From Lepraria neglecta (lineage: Eukaryota; Ascomycota; Lecanoromycetes; Lecanorales; Stereocaulaceae), in contig CM065646.1 in NCBI GenBank assembly GCA_033220425.1, positions 1,805,501 to 1,869,500 on the forward strand: a stretch of DNA of 64,000 bases, written 5' to 3'. Below, one piece after another: positions 9,374-22,549 of the stretch. Below the pieces are notes generated by a model. It was not told the DNA's origin. It did no database searches and saw only the letters and a list, made by a program, of their open reading frames with translations. Made by a program: the position numbers and the translations under genes. Position 1 is the stretch's first letter. Each line of letters starts with the position of its first letter.

Positions 9374-10771
9374 TGTTTCGTTTGAGGGGATGAGGAGTCA
9401 GGAATGGTTGGTATGAAGGGTAAGGAATGAGGAGATTACTGCTAAATGTTCGAATCTGAGTTGTAATCGGCGTGTTATGCTCTTGGTCCGAGTGAGACTG
9501 GTCTTGTTGAAGACTATTGAAGGGTGTTGATATTGAATAGAAAGAACAAGAGCTATTTGAGCCTGCTCTTATAGACTTCCTGTTCTTCACTCTCCTGAGA
9601 CATGATGCTGCTGTATACAAAGATAGAGTGGTGGCACTAGAGAGTGTTTTTGAGGCATCAACTATATCAAAAGATCTTGCTCCATTGCTGGATCGCCTCT
9701 TCTAGGTTTTTAAGCCCGCAACAGCTCTCCTGCATGCTCGGAGGTGAGCCAAATGGGTCAGAATGGTGCATTCTGCAAGCTGGCATTCTGGGATTTGAAC
9801 CTTCGCTAGTCAAAAGATCGGAACGATCATACGGACAACTTAGGCTGACAACCTGGAGTTTGGGGGCGAAGTGGAGGTGTGGCAACACTTCCGACTACTT
9901 GTCACCTGCGAGCTCAATTAGAATCTGGACTGTCAACCTTGCCGACCAATGGGAGTTAGTAATTGACCATTCTATCGTTTCTGAGTGGCAGGTTTGGCCC
10001 TTTGATAGAGCGTTGTGTTTCGATTGCCAGAAAAGGTGGGATGCTATCCTGTTCTTTGGTCACATGCGAGCTCTGTCAACCCCTGGAATGTTCACGCTGC
10101 CGACCAATTGGGTTTGAACAGTTGACGCATTTCATCGCTTCTGAGTGGTAGATTTGGCGTTTCAATGGACTTTGTGTTTCAATTGCCATCAAAGTTTGGA
10201 ATTGCGCCACAACTTTGACAAATTTAGAGCTTGACGTGACGATCTAAATGCCTTCTGCTAACGCTTTGCCAACCAAGAATGCGACACGTTCAGCTCGATT
10301 ATCAGTAAAACTGCCCTGAGCTTGTGGTCAGTGAAGTCTCGTATCCCAATATGTCAGCTTGCATGGAGCCCTATTTTAGACTGTTTCAGAGTTACGGCCG
10401 TAACTACCCTGAGTAATCAACCATATGAGGCATCAGCGGAGAGAATAAGTGTTCAGGAAGTCTTGGTGAAGAGTTATGTAATGAATATGCGCAGGCAGCT
10501 TTTGTGATACATTGTCGCCAAAGATAAAGGTGAGTACAGTGTCCAGCCAACGGCCAACAAATGAATGATCGCCTCCCTCCCGGAGGCATTTTTTCTCCCA
10601 AAACGCCGATTGAACACCTATCGCTAAGTCGTATGAAGACATGATCGAAGAGAACGCTAGAGATCGATAGACTTTGGTGGTATCGTGACGTAACATAAGG
10701 AAAGGAGTGAGCATAGTTGTACAGAACCAGTCTAAAGAAAATATGTGGGGGTTTGAGTGCCGCTGCCGAGT
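9374..10771. other. Intergenic region with a weak tandem duplication
   Basis: No supported gene. Two diverged direct copies are visible, about 9927-10050 and 10075-10200. They share GCCGACCAAT, CATCG/ATCG-TTTCTGAGTGG, TTTGGC and TTTGTGTTTC(A/G)ATTGCCA. A 12-bp palindrome TTACGGCCGTAA is at 10392-10403. The part next to 10772 is the 3' flank of RIM15. Confidence 0.5.
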
Positions 10772-13700
10772 TCATTTCTTCTGGGGGGAAGGTGACCGCG
10801 CGAATTGCTCCATGGCCGATTGCTCGATAGCTGTATTAGCAGCAACGGTGGAAGGTCTAGGCGTAGCATCCATGTCGATGACTTCAACAGTCTCTCCTTT
10901 TGCCTCTTTGGCGAAGAGCTCAGGCGGTTCGATAGTTGCGTGCTCCTTTCCAGCATCGCTTATCTCGATGTCAGGATTCGAGATCACATTAGATGCTTCC
11001 TTGTTGGAAGAGGGCTCGTCAGCGCCACCAGAACTAACGCTGCCACGACTGTTCGTCCTCATCATCTCGACACCAAGCTTCGATCCGCGATATTTGCCCT
11101 GCGGACTCCTAGCCCGCGAAGGCAGTTTGCCAAGTTCCTCATCTTCATCATCACCAGACTCAGCGCACTCATGTCGATTCTTCTCGAGGTTCTCTCGCTT
11201 GGCTTTAACGGCCTCAACAGAGCGCTGCTTGCGAGGAGTACGGTCCATAGTTGGTGGCGCGGAGTTCTGATGAATCAGATGGGGAAGACCAGGATGCATG
11301 AAGCTGGTATCAGGCGGTGATGGGTCTTCGGAGATCATCAATCCCCCATTAGAGGCCCAGTCGTCTGATTGCTTGTTAATAATGAGGGGCACATCTTCCG
11401 TATTTGTTGAGTCTGTGTCGCCGAAGACACTTGAGCCGATTGAATGTTCGCGGCTGGGTCGTTTGTACAATCCAGGCATGTGCGTGAAGGGACCGGATGA
11501 TTGAGAGCTTGGACTATCCTCGGCGTGTCGAGACTCTTGTCGAAGGCCTGAAGGGATGAGCTTCTGCTGTTCCAGCTGTTCCAGCTGTTGTTGCTTCTGT
11601 GGATCATAGCCGGCTGGTGGAGGTTTCCACGCACACAGATTACACAAAGCTTCAGTAAGTTTATCCACGGTTGGTGGCTTCTCAATCAGCGAGTCGAAAT
11701 GATGGGTCTGCGGCAGCTCTTTTAGATACCCAGTAATACAGATGATAGGAGTCTGAGTATTAGCACTCTTAGTATCTCTGATCATTCGCGCAAGATCAGT
11801 TCCGTTGATCTGTTCTAGCTTGTATTCCATCATGATGATATCGAATTGCACTTCACTCATCGCATATCTAGCAGCTTCGGTACCGTCCTTCACGATGATG
11901 GTTCGACATCTAAGTCTCTCCAACAACTTCTCCATCATCATTCTGGAGACCACATGATCCTCGCAGATGAGGACATCCAGGGGCCGAAAGGTCGGCCCAT
12001 CCGCGAGCATAATTTGAGACATTCTTCGAGAACTTTGTCTTCTTCTTTGAACGCGAAGGAGAGCTTTGGCACGTGGATCCTCGTTGTCGGAGGACGAGGG
12101 CGATATATCGAAGACTTGGCTTTGGCGTTTGTTGTGAAAAGGCTTGCTAGGAGGTATGGCTTCCTCTTGGGATCCAACAGTCTGCGACCGAGCTCGCGAA
12201 GAGGACGCGTGTATACTGTGCGGTCTTTGAGGTCGTGACATACCTACGGATCTATCTGGTGACGTTATTGGCATCACCATGGAGTTGCGATTCGTTTTGA
12301 TAGGAGAGGAGGTACTGGATGTGGTAGTAGTGGCAGAAGCCCCAGCGGGTAGCCTTGGTACGTCGAAGAATTGCCCAGGTTGGAGTGAATTACTAGATTG
12401 ATGGGACAGTGTGGAAGAAGTACTAGACGTCTTCCTCCGCTCATGGTTTTGCCCAGTAGAGAACGACACTAGTAGCGGAGAAGATGGTTGAGAGGCTCGG
12501 TTGGGCGAAGCATTAGAATGGCTCAGGGTCGACGGTGATGCCGGTCGATTGCCTTTGTTGGTCGATCGCGCCCGTTTTAGAGGCATTGGTATCAGGGGAC
12601 TACCTTCTATGGAAGGTACTGCTGAGCCAGTACCTGGGGATTGGTTCGAAGTAGAGTGCCTGTTTGGTCGTTGGGCAGAGTCGGCGAGTAACTTGTGAAG
12701 CACATCCTGGTTCGCTTTCTCAAGCACTGGTAGATTCTTGAAGGCAAAGTTACCAAAGTCATCGGTAGCCACGGGTTCGCTTAGCCTCCTAATACGACCA
12801 TCGCGTACGTGCGCTGGGATATGGAGTGGCATCAGACCTCGCTTGAGCGAATTAACCTGACTTCTGACGCGTGACAGTGCGTCATGAGGCCTGTCCTGAT
12901 AATCTGCGGGCCCTGGAGTGAGGGATGGAGATGACGCTTGATCTTCCATCTCCTCTGTAAAAGTCTGTAGAGTTGCACCCCGAGCATCGAAATACTCCGT
13001 GTCCTCGGGATTCTCTGGTGCTGGGACGAATTGAGCTTGATCGTCAAGCAGTGTTTCCCAATTTGTGCCATTGAACCAGGGGTGCTGGCGGATCTCCTCC
13101 CCACCCGTTGAGTATTTCTCGTCCATATTCGCACCCAGACGTTCCTTTGGATCAAGTGTCATGAGCTTCGTCATTAAATCTTTAGCTTCCTCCGACGCCA
13201 GGGAACCGTCGTCCTCGGGCCAATAAATCTTCCGCGCTAGAATGTTTTCGAATACTTTTTCAGGAGTTTCTCCATGAAATGGAGGGTAACCAAACAGAAA
13301 CTCGAACAGAATACATCCCAAAGACCACCAATCGCTCATTTCGTCTTGTCCAAGTCCGTTGATCGTTTCTGGTGCAAGGTAATCGGGTGTCCCAACAAAT
13401 CTTCGATTCTGATCTTCTGGGTCGAAGAGCGCCATTGGAGGAGGCAACATGCTGGACTGTGGTGGCGTATCCGGCAGGTTGCTAAGGCTGCTGATCGTTT
13501 TTTGAAGCGCAAAAGGATCTGGCGATCCTTCGCCCTCGCTTTGGGTCTCTTCATCAATACGAGCTCCTCGCTGTGGCGGCTCATCATTCAAGGAGAAGTT
13601 CCTGAACATCGCGCTGAAACTGTCACTGTTCCCGCTATCGCTTCTGTAACCTGATTTCCTCCTTGAGTGCTCTCGTCCTAAGTTGGTTTCACGATTCAGA

Positions 13701-16582
13701 CTAAAGTATGATGGCTGGCCAAGGGATCCTGCTAGATCCGGTGTCATCACTGGTGTTGATTGTGGTGAATGGGTCCCTTGCATGTCAAAAGACGCAGATC
13801 TCGAGGATGTCATGGAAGACGCCCGAGCGAAAGGACCGTATTTGAGCAAGTCTGGAGTTGATTGATTAGGACTTTTCAGGGCCCGCTTTTGACGGCCAAT
13901 AAGACCCATTCTTGACAAGCCAAAATCAGTGAGCTTTAAGTGACCCTTCTGATCGATGAGTAGATTATCTGGCTTGAGGTCGCGGTGGACAATGCCACGG
14001 CTGTGTAAATGCTCAATCCCAAGGACCACCTCTGCCATATATTTCTTCGACCAGTCTTCTGGTAGGCCCCCAAGGACCTTGATCAAGGCTGCGCAATCGC
14101 CACCATTAAGGTACTCCATTACCAAAAACAGGTAGTCTTTGCTTGAGAAGGTCCAATAGAGCTTGGCGACAAATTCACTCTCTCCTTGCCACATCATGAT
14201 GGCCCTCTCAGCCTTGACGTTTGTGACCTGATTCTTGGCCACCATGTCTGCTTTTCTAAGTACCTTGATTGCAAAGTAGTCTCCGGTAGACTTCTTTTTA
14301 GAAAGATACACACTACCAAAAGCGCCTTTGCTGATTGGCTTGATGATTTCAAAATCCTTGATTGATGGCGGCACAGCTCGCGCTGGCGGCTGGCTTATGC
14401 CTGCAAGCCGTGGTGATAGCGGAGGCTTTGCCAAATCGGCAGCTGAGGATGCTGCTGAAGACTGACGGCGATGACGTTGAGCTGGGACGATTGGAGAAGA
14501 CATCTCCGTACTTGAGAGTGGAGGAGAAGTCACAGGAGATGGCAACGAAGGTAGTGATTCCAAACCCAACGGAGGCCGAGGTTTCGGAATTTTTAATGGG
14601 GAAGATGGTGCGGGTGTTCGTGCTGGTGAAGGCTGGCGATGTGGAGATGGCATATTGGGCAACCTAAGGCTTCTGCGCTTCCTTTCGCTGGAACTGGCTG
14701 ATCTGGCCAGAGCAAGATCAGCACTTGGCGATTGCGTTCGCCTCCCTCCAATCAGCACCGAGTGAGACATGTTTGTATCGCTATCTCCAGCATCGCTACC
14801 GAGGTAAGTCGAGGAGCGCTTGTTGACCGAGTCTGATGTGCCTAGAAAAGAGATGCTATTCGTGTGTGACCGCGGCGTTGGGCATTCCATGGGGCTGCTG
14901 GACCTCGACGATACTGCTGCAGACGACGATTGTCTCCTTTCAAATTGAGCTACTAATGAAGGATCCGAAACATTCCGCAAAGCAGAAGCCATGGCCGAAG
15001 GCCCGTCGTTGGCACTCACTGGGAAAGAAGTCTCTGAAGCTGCTGGTGTCTGAGCTTCCTCTTCGTTCTCATCCTCTGAAGAGGAGTCGCTCAATTGGCC
15101 CTCTTTGATCTTCTTTGCTTTCTGCAGTGCCGCGTCGATACAGTCAAGCACAAGGTTGTTGAACTCCACTCGGATGCGCTCTGTATATTCGATAATTTCA
15201 CGATGTCGAAGGACGGCCTCCACTTTTGTACGAGCCAGGTTCTCCGTATCTGTAGTCAGAGCGGCGAGGCCTGGTTCTTGGTCCAGGGTACTTGCACTGG
15301 GACTGGACCATTGTTGTATCTGTTGAATTAGGGAGTTTGAATGGGGCGATGAGCTTCGGATGTCTCCATCGGCGTCTTCCTGCGTTCTGTTTTCTTTAAT
15401 GGCTGCAGTATTGATAGCTATTGCTGTGTCGCAGAGATCGATGATCAACTCTGCTACCCGATACAAAGGGCGGCGAACCGTGAATGATTTCCCACGAGCA
15501 TGTCCCAAACCAGAGCTTGAGGGATCGCGAGAGCGCGAGGGTGTAGCAGGGGACACTCTGCCAGAGTCTGAAGCTGGCGAGGAAGCTGAAGGGCCGATGG
15601 ACATGCCTTTGTATTCTGCCGATGGGGCTGGACTCGCATTTTCTCCGGGCATCGATCGACTCCGACGTGACTCGGGGTCAAGTGAGTCCAAAACCTTGAC
15701 GATAGCTGGCCGGTGAGCTACGAGGGCTTCTTGAGCGAGGGTGATGGCTTCCTCTGCGCGGTATTCTTGAGTACAACCATCGGAGTGTTTCTCAAACCAC
15801 CAAGGCGTAATCTGCCGCTCGCAGATCCGGCATAGGACAGGAAGAGGAGGCGGGTGGTTTTCCGGATCGTTCGCTCCTGATTCAGCCAGGCTTGTAAGAT
15901 AGTGAGCTAGTATCTCGGCTCCTAGACCAAGGGACTCAACAAGCAACTCGGGGAGGTCGATGGTGATTTCTCTGGGTGGGTTGGACGGGCGTAACATCCA
16001 CATTGTCTAAGATACTGTTAGCTCGGTTGAAAAGGCTAGATGGTTGTTCGCCCATACGTGGCTATCATCCCCAGATGATCGATCGTACACCATGATACCT
16101 TGACCTTCGAGATTCAGCTCCTGCTCCTCCTCTGCTATGCCTTCTTCGCCATCACTGCCTTCCGGTGGATCGTCATTCTTCACAGTATCTTGTCTGAGGA
16201 CTGATAACGCGCCCATGTGCACCTTGAATCGTATTATCCGACTCTTAGAGTCATCCTTCTTCATCGACTCGACAGCATTGGCGAAGGCGTCGTTGTTGGA
16301 TAGCAGGATATCCGCGATAGGCTTATTCTTGACAGACTCGACACGCGTGCCCACGACATCTTTCCAGGAAGGACTGACCCAACGTATTTTCCCATCTAGC
16401 CCAAGATCGAGTATGACATTGAGGGACTGCTCTGCGGCTTCTCGGAGGTCTTGGCGCTCTTCTCTCATGTCCATGCTGTGAGTCCGCTCCATGGCAACCG
16501 GAGCTCCAGCACCTTCTTGACGCAGCGCGGTAACAGCCGGTGGGGCGAGGACTTGCTCGTGGGGGCTCTCGCTTGTGGCCAT
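10772..16582 (-). CDS. RIM15: RIM15-type PAS/AGC protein kinase with receiver domain
   Basis: Two exons, 16058-16582 and 10772-16006, separated by a 51-bp GTATGG...TTAG intron with a GCTAAC branch site; the protein is 1919 aa. The N-terminus has a PAS-like region (VILDLGLDGKIRWVSPSW). Next comes the CRICERQITPWWFEKHS zinc-binding motif typical of Rim15/Cek1. The kinase follows, with KGAFGSVYLSKKK, HRDLKPDNLL and DFGLSRMG, then a long Ser-rich insert before GTPDYLAPETI. Near the C-terminus is a response-regulator receiver-like domain (VLICEDHVVSRMMMEKLLER ... IICITGYLKE). In yeasts Rim15/Cek1 integrates nutrient signals (PKA, TOR, Sch9) to drive quiescence and stress survival. Low-complexity Ser/Pro linkers are normal for the family. 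In the receiver the usual phosphorylated Asp region reads DIIMMEYKL, so Asp appears replaced by Glu, as is common in Rim15 proteins as far as I recall. Confidence 0.95.
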
Positions 16583-19120
16583 TTCGTCTAGTATTGGTGT
16601 TTTGTGAGGCGAGCGGCCTAAGGAGCCCCGAAGGGCTTGGCTTTTGTAACTCCAGGGCTCGCTACATCAGCATAGGTATTCGCAGAGCTGCAGCAAAGTT
16701 GGGGGTTTTGCTGGCGGGTATAGTGGCGTTGATGTTGTCAAAGTTGGGTGGTGGATTTCTTTGAGGCACGGATTGGCAGATGAAAGAGGTGTCCACCCCG
16801 CCAATGGGTCAACGTCGGCCTTTGTACGTCATCATAGCCGTCAAGTATGCAGGTGAAACAACCACGCAGTATACTCGATACACGCAAGCAAAGAATTTTT
16901 GTCGAGGAATGAGATGTGAGCGTCGCAAGGAAAAAGCGCGGTTATTCCTCCCTCCGTGCGAGTATGACAGGCGGACTTGGAGGGGTCTACCTTATAGCAC
17001 CCTTAGCACAAACTCTAACATGTAGTGCACTTGGGCACAAATAGAATGCCACTTCTCGTCAATTCCTCCCCTTCACTCTTCCCGTGAGCTTTATTATTCT
17101 ACTAGTCCTGACACACTGGAATGTGTCAACTACTGCAACAAGGAGGCTGGCGACGGGCAATAACGTGTTGCTCTGCTCGCACGACTCGTCGACGATGTTG
17201 TTACATATGCAGGGCAATTCGCGTCGTCTGAAATGTGCTTGTTCCCCTGCTTATCCTTGTCCTAAAATACTAAGGGTATGACGATCAGAAGCCCCTCCTT
17301 TTCACCCCACGAGTCGATCTCAAATGACTATTTTGTACTACGGTACTTCAACAGCGGCCATTGATATAGCTCTACACACCTTGCCAACGCACTTCACATG
17401 TCAAGTGACTGCTCCTGCTCCAACAACGGGACCGGGGAACGATGACAGACAAGCGCTTATTGGAACTCTACCACGAACTTCCGTGGACTATCCGGCACTA
17501 TTGCACCATAATCTGCAGGCAGACCCTTGGGTTATGTGGGGTTAGGTTATTCAAAGAAATCGGGGTCTGAATCCTTCATCGTTGATCTCGTACGTGGCGA
17601 CTTGCCTTCACTTGGTCATTCACCGTCATTCCCGCCTCTCTCGGGCCACTCGTCGGCAGAAGCCTTAAGTCCTGTGAGCGCGCCCCCTGTGTTGAGACAG
17701 AGGAGCAGCCTCCGGTGTATCGCAAATGTCTTCTGCGTCTGTTTACCACCAATGATTCTGATGTTTTACGTCCGAACTTTGATATTTGGCTATCTTTCGC
17801 TGTGGGAATCTGCTTTCTTCCTCCTTCGCTGTTCGGTATCACGCGCTTTGATGGGTCTAAGGCTCTTTTCTGTATAGCCACCTCCAGACCCGGGTCATTC
17901 TTAATATCCGGCATACATTCACTGCTGAGCAGGGTGCGGCTTCGAGCACGCTATGGTCCCTCTTGCCTTTCTTTTTGGTTGCATCTGCAAGCGCCAGACA
18001 GATGCAATAGGCCCTGCATTGAAGGTCTCTGTACTATGAAGCTCTTTTGATTGATAATTGTGACAATACTTGCTGAATTCACCGAGGTCCAGTACCTACA
18101 GGCGAGCAATAACAGCATCCAACAGCAGAGCAAACTTTATCAGAGACAGTATCAGGAGAGTTGAAGCACCAAACTCACCGAGACTCGCATTCATCAGCGA
18201 AGTTTAGGATCGATCGATCGATCAGAACTCTAAAGAACCCGTGCTTTATCTTTACATCCACTGGACCCCACATCCTCTGCGCCAACAACTCCAACCGGAT
18301 GAATCTCGATACATTTTCCACCGCAGGCGTTCGCGTTAGCGTAAGTTTGATGTCCTGCCTACCTTGGAGATACGGATTGTGACCATACGAATGAACCTTT
18401 GGAGCCCGATACGTCTAAGATAAATTGAGGCGCGAGGATTGAGTACATGACAACAAAACATATTAGCAATCCTTCAGGAAAGTGCAAGCAAAATGGTGCA
18501 AGTAGTCTCTCAACGAGCTTCAGATGTCATTTTGGTCACGGAATCTTTTGGAGATTTCTCCGAACACCTCCGCATAATAGGTCTTGGCATATGGCAGAGT
18601 ATATCGGCCAACGCCAAGACAACAGTCTTGTCTCGCATTCTGTTTAAAGCCCAGAGGGCGTATTGGGACCGAAGATCCGTCTTCCGACCTACCAATCTCT
18701 TGGAGGGTGGAAGAGTTACGGCCGTAATGCGAGTTGGTAGAAGATTTGGAATATGGTGCGGGGACTATGCAGGGGGGACAGGGAAAGAGACGGGGACCAT
18801 GGCCTCCATGAAAGCGGGAATTAATCAGACTTTTCAAAGGTCCTCTCAGGTTTTTCGCAATCGCCTCATTGTACTCGAGATACGGAGCTGTGACGCGCTC
18901 AACGAATTAACCAAGCGAGTTGGCTTACCCTTTGCACACGATCAGAACAAGGGTATAGCACGAGAGATATCACGAGGAGAAGGCCAACGGTCACATGCGC
19001 CCTAGACTCTTTCACCACAAACATTCGATGCCATACAGATTTATACAGCTATATTACAACAACTATACCACAGCAAGCTTTCACCCCCTTCTCCTCCCAC
19101 CCTAATTACCACAACAACTA
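16583..19120. other. Long intergenic region upstream of RIM15, no gene seen
   Basis: About 2.5 kb without a convincing gene. It presumably holds the RIM15 promoter and possibly a long 5' leader. Features seen are a short GATC microsatellite near 18211-18222 and a second copy of the palindrome TTACGGCCGTAA at 18716-18727. Open frames up to 170 codons exist but lack domain signals. Confidence 0.5.
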
Positions 19121-20260
19121 TTACCTCTTCTTCTCCACCCCCTTCCCACCATCCCGTTCCCTAAACCACCCCACACTCCTCTTAACCCCCTCCTCCAACC
19201 CCCACCTCGGCTCATATCCCAGTCTCCTCCTCGCCTTATCAATACAATAAAACCGAGTCATACAACTGTACTTAACCTTCTGCCGCGTCAAATTCGGCGT
19301 CCACCCCCCCGCCAACCAAAAAGCCCATTCCACCATACTCGCAAGCATCAAACCCGTATCCTTCCCAATCACCCACACCTGCCCTGGCTCAGTCCTGTCG
19401 CCCGCCTCAGCCCACACCATGCGCACGAAGTCCCAGAAATAGACGGGTTGGCCGTTTGTGATGAAGAAGGCTTCGCCGTCGACTTTTTCGTGGTCGAGAG
19501 GTTCGGTGGTGAGGGCGTGGGTTTCCATGAGGGCTACTGCTGCTAGGATATGCGCATATGCCACATTGCCCACATAAGTAGTGTCGAAGAGGTTGTCGTT
19601 ATCCCCCAACTGAAATTTCGTCTGCCCCTTCTCGTAGGCTTTGAGGAGGTTGGGCGTGAATTGCATGTCCCCTTCCCCATAGATGCCGGCCGGTCGTAAT
19701 GCTACTGTGAGCATGTCTCGGTACTTGCGATTCGCGTGCAGCACGATTTCTTCTGCTATTCCTTTGGTTTCGGAGTAATATTCGCGTTGTAGTGGTGCGC
19801 GTAGGATGGGCCATCGCTCATCTGCATTCACGAGATTGGAGACTGTGTCGTGCACCACTGATGCCGAGCTCGTATACACGAATGCCTTGACACACCCAAC
19901 CTCGCCAGCTTGCTCAATCAAAGTTCGCGTCCCCTCCACATTAACCTTATAGTACAATTGCTTGGCCCCGTTCTTCTGCGCGCTGCTCTGGCCATCGTTG
20001 AAGACTGGTGGACTCGCGGTATGTATTATGATTTGCGGCTTCGCTTTTTGCAGGACTTCACGGACAGCGGTGGGAGAGGTGATATCGGCGTCGTAATAGG
20101 TGCAATTGGGGAGGCGATTGTGCGTTGTGCGCAGGTCGAGGACGGATACTTTTGCTGTTGAGGGTTCGAGGAGTTGGGAGACAATGTGGTGGCCTAGGAA
20201 ACCGCAGCCACCGATTACGAGGACGGAGGTGGATACGTTTCTAGGCTTATCCGGGGCCAT
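19121..20260 (-). CDS. ERG26-like sterol 4-alpha-carboxylate 3-dehydrogenase (3-beta-HSD family SDR)
   Basis: A single-exon gene of 379 aa. I start it at ATG 20260 (MAPDKPRNV); the frame is open five codons further upstream but has no ATG there. It is an extended short-chain dehydrogenase: a Gly-rich NAD(P)-binding motif (VIGGCGFLGHHIVSQLL) near the N-terminus, DADITSP, the TSSASVV active-site strand and catalytic YYSETK. The C-terminal half has a hydrophobic patch (MLASMVEWAFWLAGG) and the RFYCIDKARRRLGYEP signature of ERG26-type enzymes. ERG26 removes the C-4 carboxyl during ergosterol synthesis, with ERG25 and ERG27, at the ER. Fungi also carry paralogues that act on other substrates, so the exact reaction is uncertain. 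Confidence 0.8.
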   Translation of the reverse strand: MAPDKPRNVSTSVLVIGGCGFLGHHIVSQLLEPSTAKVSVLDLRTTHNRLPNCTYYDADITSPTAVREVLQKAKPQIIIHTASPPVFNDGQSSAQKNGAKQLYYKVNVEGTRTLIEQAGEVGCVKAFVYTSSASVVHDTVSNLVNADERWPILRAPLQREYYSETKGIAEEIVLHANRKYRDMLTVALRPAGIYGEGDMQFTPNLLKAYEKGQTKFQLGDNDNLFDTTYVGNVAYAHILAAVALMETHALTTEPLDHEKVDGEAFFITNGQPVYFWDFVRMVWAEAGDRTEPGQVWVIGKDTGLMLASMVEWAFWLAGGWTPNLTRQKVKYSCMTRFYCIDKARRRLGYEPRWGLEEGVKRSVGWFRERDGGKGVEKKR

Positions 20261-21248
20261 GGCGAGAACTGTCAATTGAAAATCTGTTCAGGAGTGAGCT
20301 GGGAAAAAAGTGTGTGTTTAGGGAAGGGGAAACCGGAAGTGAAGTTATACGCGGTAGGGCTGAGTGAGATTGGCTTTGGACCTCGGACCCTGAACCGTCA
20401 ACAAACTCGTCACTTCATTAACTTTGTTCAAGAGGACAGCATCGTCGTATTAAAAAGTCTTGTACATCTTGCTAGCCCCGTGTAGCTTTCATTCGAATAG
20501 CCAAGCTGAAGCAATTCTGAATTTGACCCTCTGTTGGTGGCCTTCATCCCTTTGAATATCACGTCCACTGGTAACTTGGAGCTTGCACAAAAAATGACCT
20601 GAATCTCTGCCTAACTTCCCTATTTATATTGCCAGGCTTCATTTAACAGCTCAGTTGTGCGCCAACGTCCTGGCAGATCTTCCCTTCCTTTCTCTCGGAG
20701 GATCAGGTGAATTGGCTCGGTAGAACACGGCCAATGGCTCGTCAGATCGAAAAGGACGGCCAATTCATCAGGGCAATGAGATCCTTCAAGAGTCAGAGCT
20801 ATGTGCTTCAGGCATGTTCATAAGTACTGCTTACCAGCACCTGCGACAAGGGTGGCAGCGTGCGGCGGTTAATGAGGCACAAGCATTGGACCGAGGAATA
20901 TTCGCTCCTTTCCGGCAGGATTTGATGCCTCTGAGCCTATGAATCGCCCTGCAGACGCAGTAAAACGCGGCTGTGTAGCAGAGGCTCATAGTAGAGGCTC
21001 ATAGTAGAGGCTCGTGGCGGATTTACGTGGATTATGCAAGATCGATTGGATACCATTTGCATGTTCTGCGTGCATGCCCCTCTTCTCAAAAGTACCTTGT
21101 GCGCCTTGCCGCCTCCAAGTCCGATGCCTCCATTTGGTATATAGTCGGTGCCCTTCATTCAGGTGCTACAAACAGTATCTATCTCTTTCTTCACGGAATA
21201 CACTTTACACACTCAAGGCACCTTTAATTCCACAGTTTCAACATAGCC
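20261..21248. other. Intergenic region between divergent genes
   Basis: No gene seen. It should contain the promoters of the ERG26-like gene (leftward) and of the hypothetical gene at 21249 (rightward). A 13-bp unit AG(C/T)AGAGGCTCAT is repeated three times at 20977-21015. Confidence 0.5.
20977..21015. repeat. 13-bp unit repeated three times
   Basis: Three consecutive copies of AGYAGAGGCTCRT with single-base differences, located about 235 bp upstream of the start at 21249. It may be a small minisatellite or clustered regulatory sites. Confidence 0.8.
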
Positions 21249-22549
21249 ATGCAAAATCCTGACGAAAGACTGGTCTATCTCCACTGCTCGTCAATTTTCA
21301 CCGGATCAAACGCTCAAGTTCGAAAGTTGAAGAAGGTCACTCAGCTTCTGTCAAAACACATGGCTTCCATTCGGGCACTCACAGACATTTTCACCATGAA
21401 TGATATTGCTATGGTAGCTAAGAAGCTGCTGGAAGAAGGCGTCTTTGAATCATTGCCTCTGGCAAAACGACGGTTCCCAGGAATATTCCAGCGAACTGAG
21501 GCCGAAGAAGCTACGAGGAAAGCATCAGAGGCGGAGGTTACTAGGATTGAGACTGAAGAAGCGCATGAGGGAATAACGACTTCAGACGAGGAAACCGACA
21601 GTGATCATGACGGAACTTGTGCAGACCTACGCAGGCGGCCATCTGAAGAACTTGAGCGCGGTGCCAGGCAAGTCATCCAGTACCATTTACGGGAGAGGTG
21701 GCAGTGTTGCTTATCCCTCACAGCAGCGTAAATGTAAGCAAACACGGCCAGCCAAATCTGATGCCCAAGCTCCACAGCTTTTATCTACCTTTCAAAACAC
21801 AACACAGGATCTTGACTGTCGTACAAACGATCCTAGAGGAGTGTTGCTTCGACTTCGGCAAAACCTGGGTTCCTCGTCTAATGAAAGAACATAAATGGGA
21901 CGAGCCAGAGTCGATAGAGTTGACTCAATGGATCAAGATATTCTCCAAACATACCAAAGACTTACCAACCTCTGCCACCCGATCCATTGCTGGTAAAAGT
22001 CTGAATAGGGTACTTTTCGATACTAGCAGCTTGCGGCATGCGGCTGTCCATCGCGTCCCAACGACCGCAGCAGAAATAGTGAACATGTTACGCGCGGCGC
22101 ATTCGTTTACGACAGCTTTGAACGATCCAATGCGAGCGATTGAGATTGAGAGAATCAAAATGCAGTTGTCTCTGGTTATCGCGGACGTCAACGCTGGTCT
22201 ACGGTACGATTCATATGTCTCCTCGTTCCATGATCAGATGGCCAAGTTTGAGTGTGAAACATCGGGCCAGAACCATGAAGAGGGCGCCGGAGATTTCAGA
22301 AATGGTATGGTCCAGTCCCTTAATGTCGTCTTTCAAATGAAAACATTCTGGTATCATTTTCTAACATGTACCAAGCAAAATACGAAAGAGTTTTCGATGA
22401 CCGATTGGACCTATTTCCTGCCGCTGAGGACGAGGTTGACCTCAGCAAAAGCCAACGATACACAGGGAATCATCTCCGACTCAATACCTCAGAACATGGC
22501 ACAGGCCAGTGTTGTGAAATCTCCAACTGGTGGTGTTCGTGCGACGTAG
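21249..22549 (+). CDS. Fungal hypothetical protein, Pezizomycotina-type family
   Basis: Model: exons 21249-21727 and 21778-22549 with a 50-bp intron (GTAAAT...CCACAG), giving 416 aa. The first half is charged and acidic (EETDSDHD). The second half has a recognisable fungal pattern: TQHRILTVVQTILEECC, then LTQWIKIF, then SLRHAAVHRVPTTA and a helical stretch ALNDPMRAIEIERIK. I know this pattern from uncharacterised filamentous-ascomycete proteins but cannot give a function. No membrane segment or signal peptide is seen. The 3' end is uncertain: another frame stays open to 22905 (IFEPLVSLISSTGTAI...), so a further intron and exon are possible. Confidence 0.5.

Noticed and set aside
9765-9830. 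tRNA-like T-loop signal GGTTCAAATCC on the minus strand
   Set aside because: The flanking bases cannot form a T stem, acceptor stem or anticodon arm.
9644-10117. Open frame of 157 codons
   Set aside because: It runs across a diverged tandem duplication and has Trp/Cys-rich composition without domain, signal peptide or exon signals.
10707-15716. Several plus-strand open frames of 100-190 codons
   Set aside because: They lie opposite the RIM15 exons, have Ser-rich composition explained by the complementary strand, and show no domain.
17576-17914. Minus-strand frame of 112 codons upstream of RIM15
   Set aside because: Basic, low-information sequence with no recognisable motif and no support from splice signals; a possible leader region at most.
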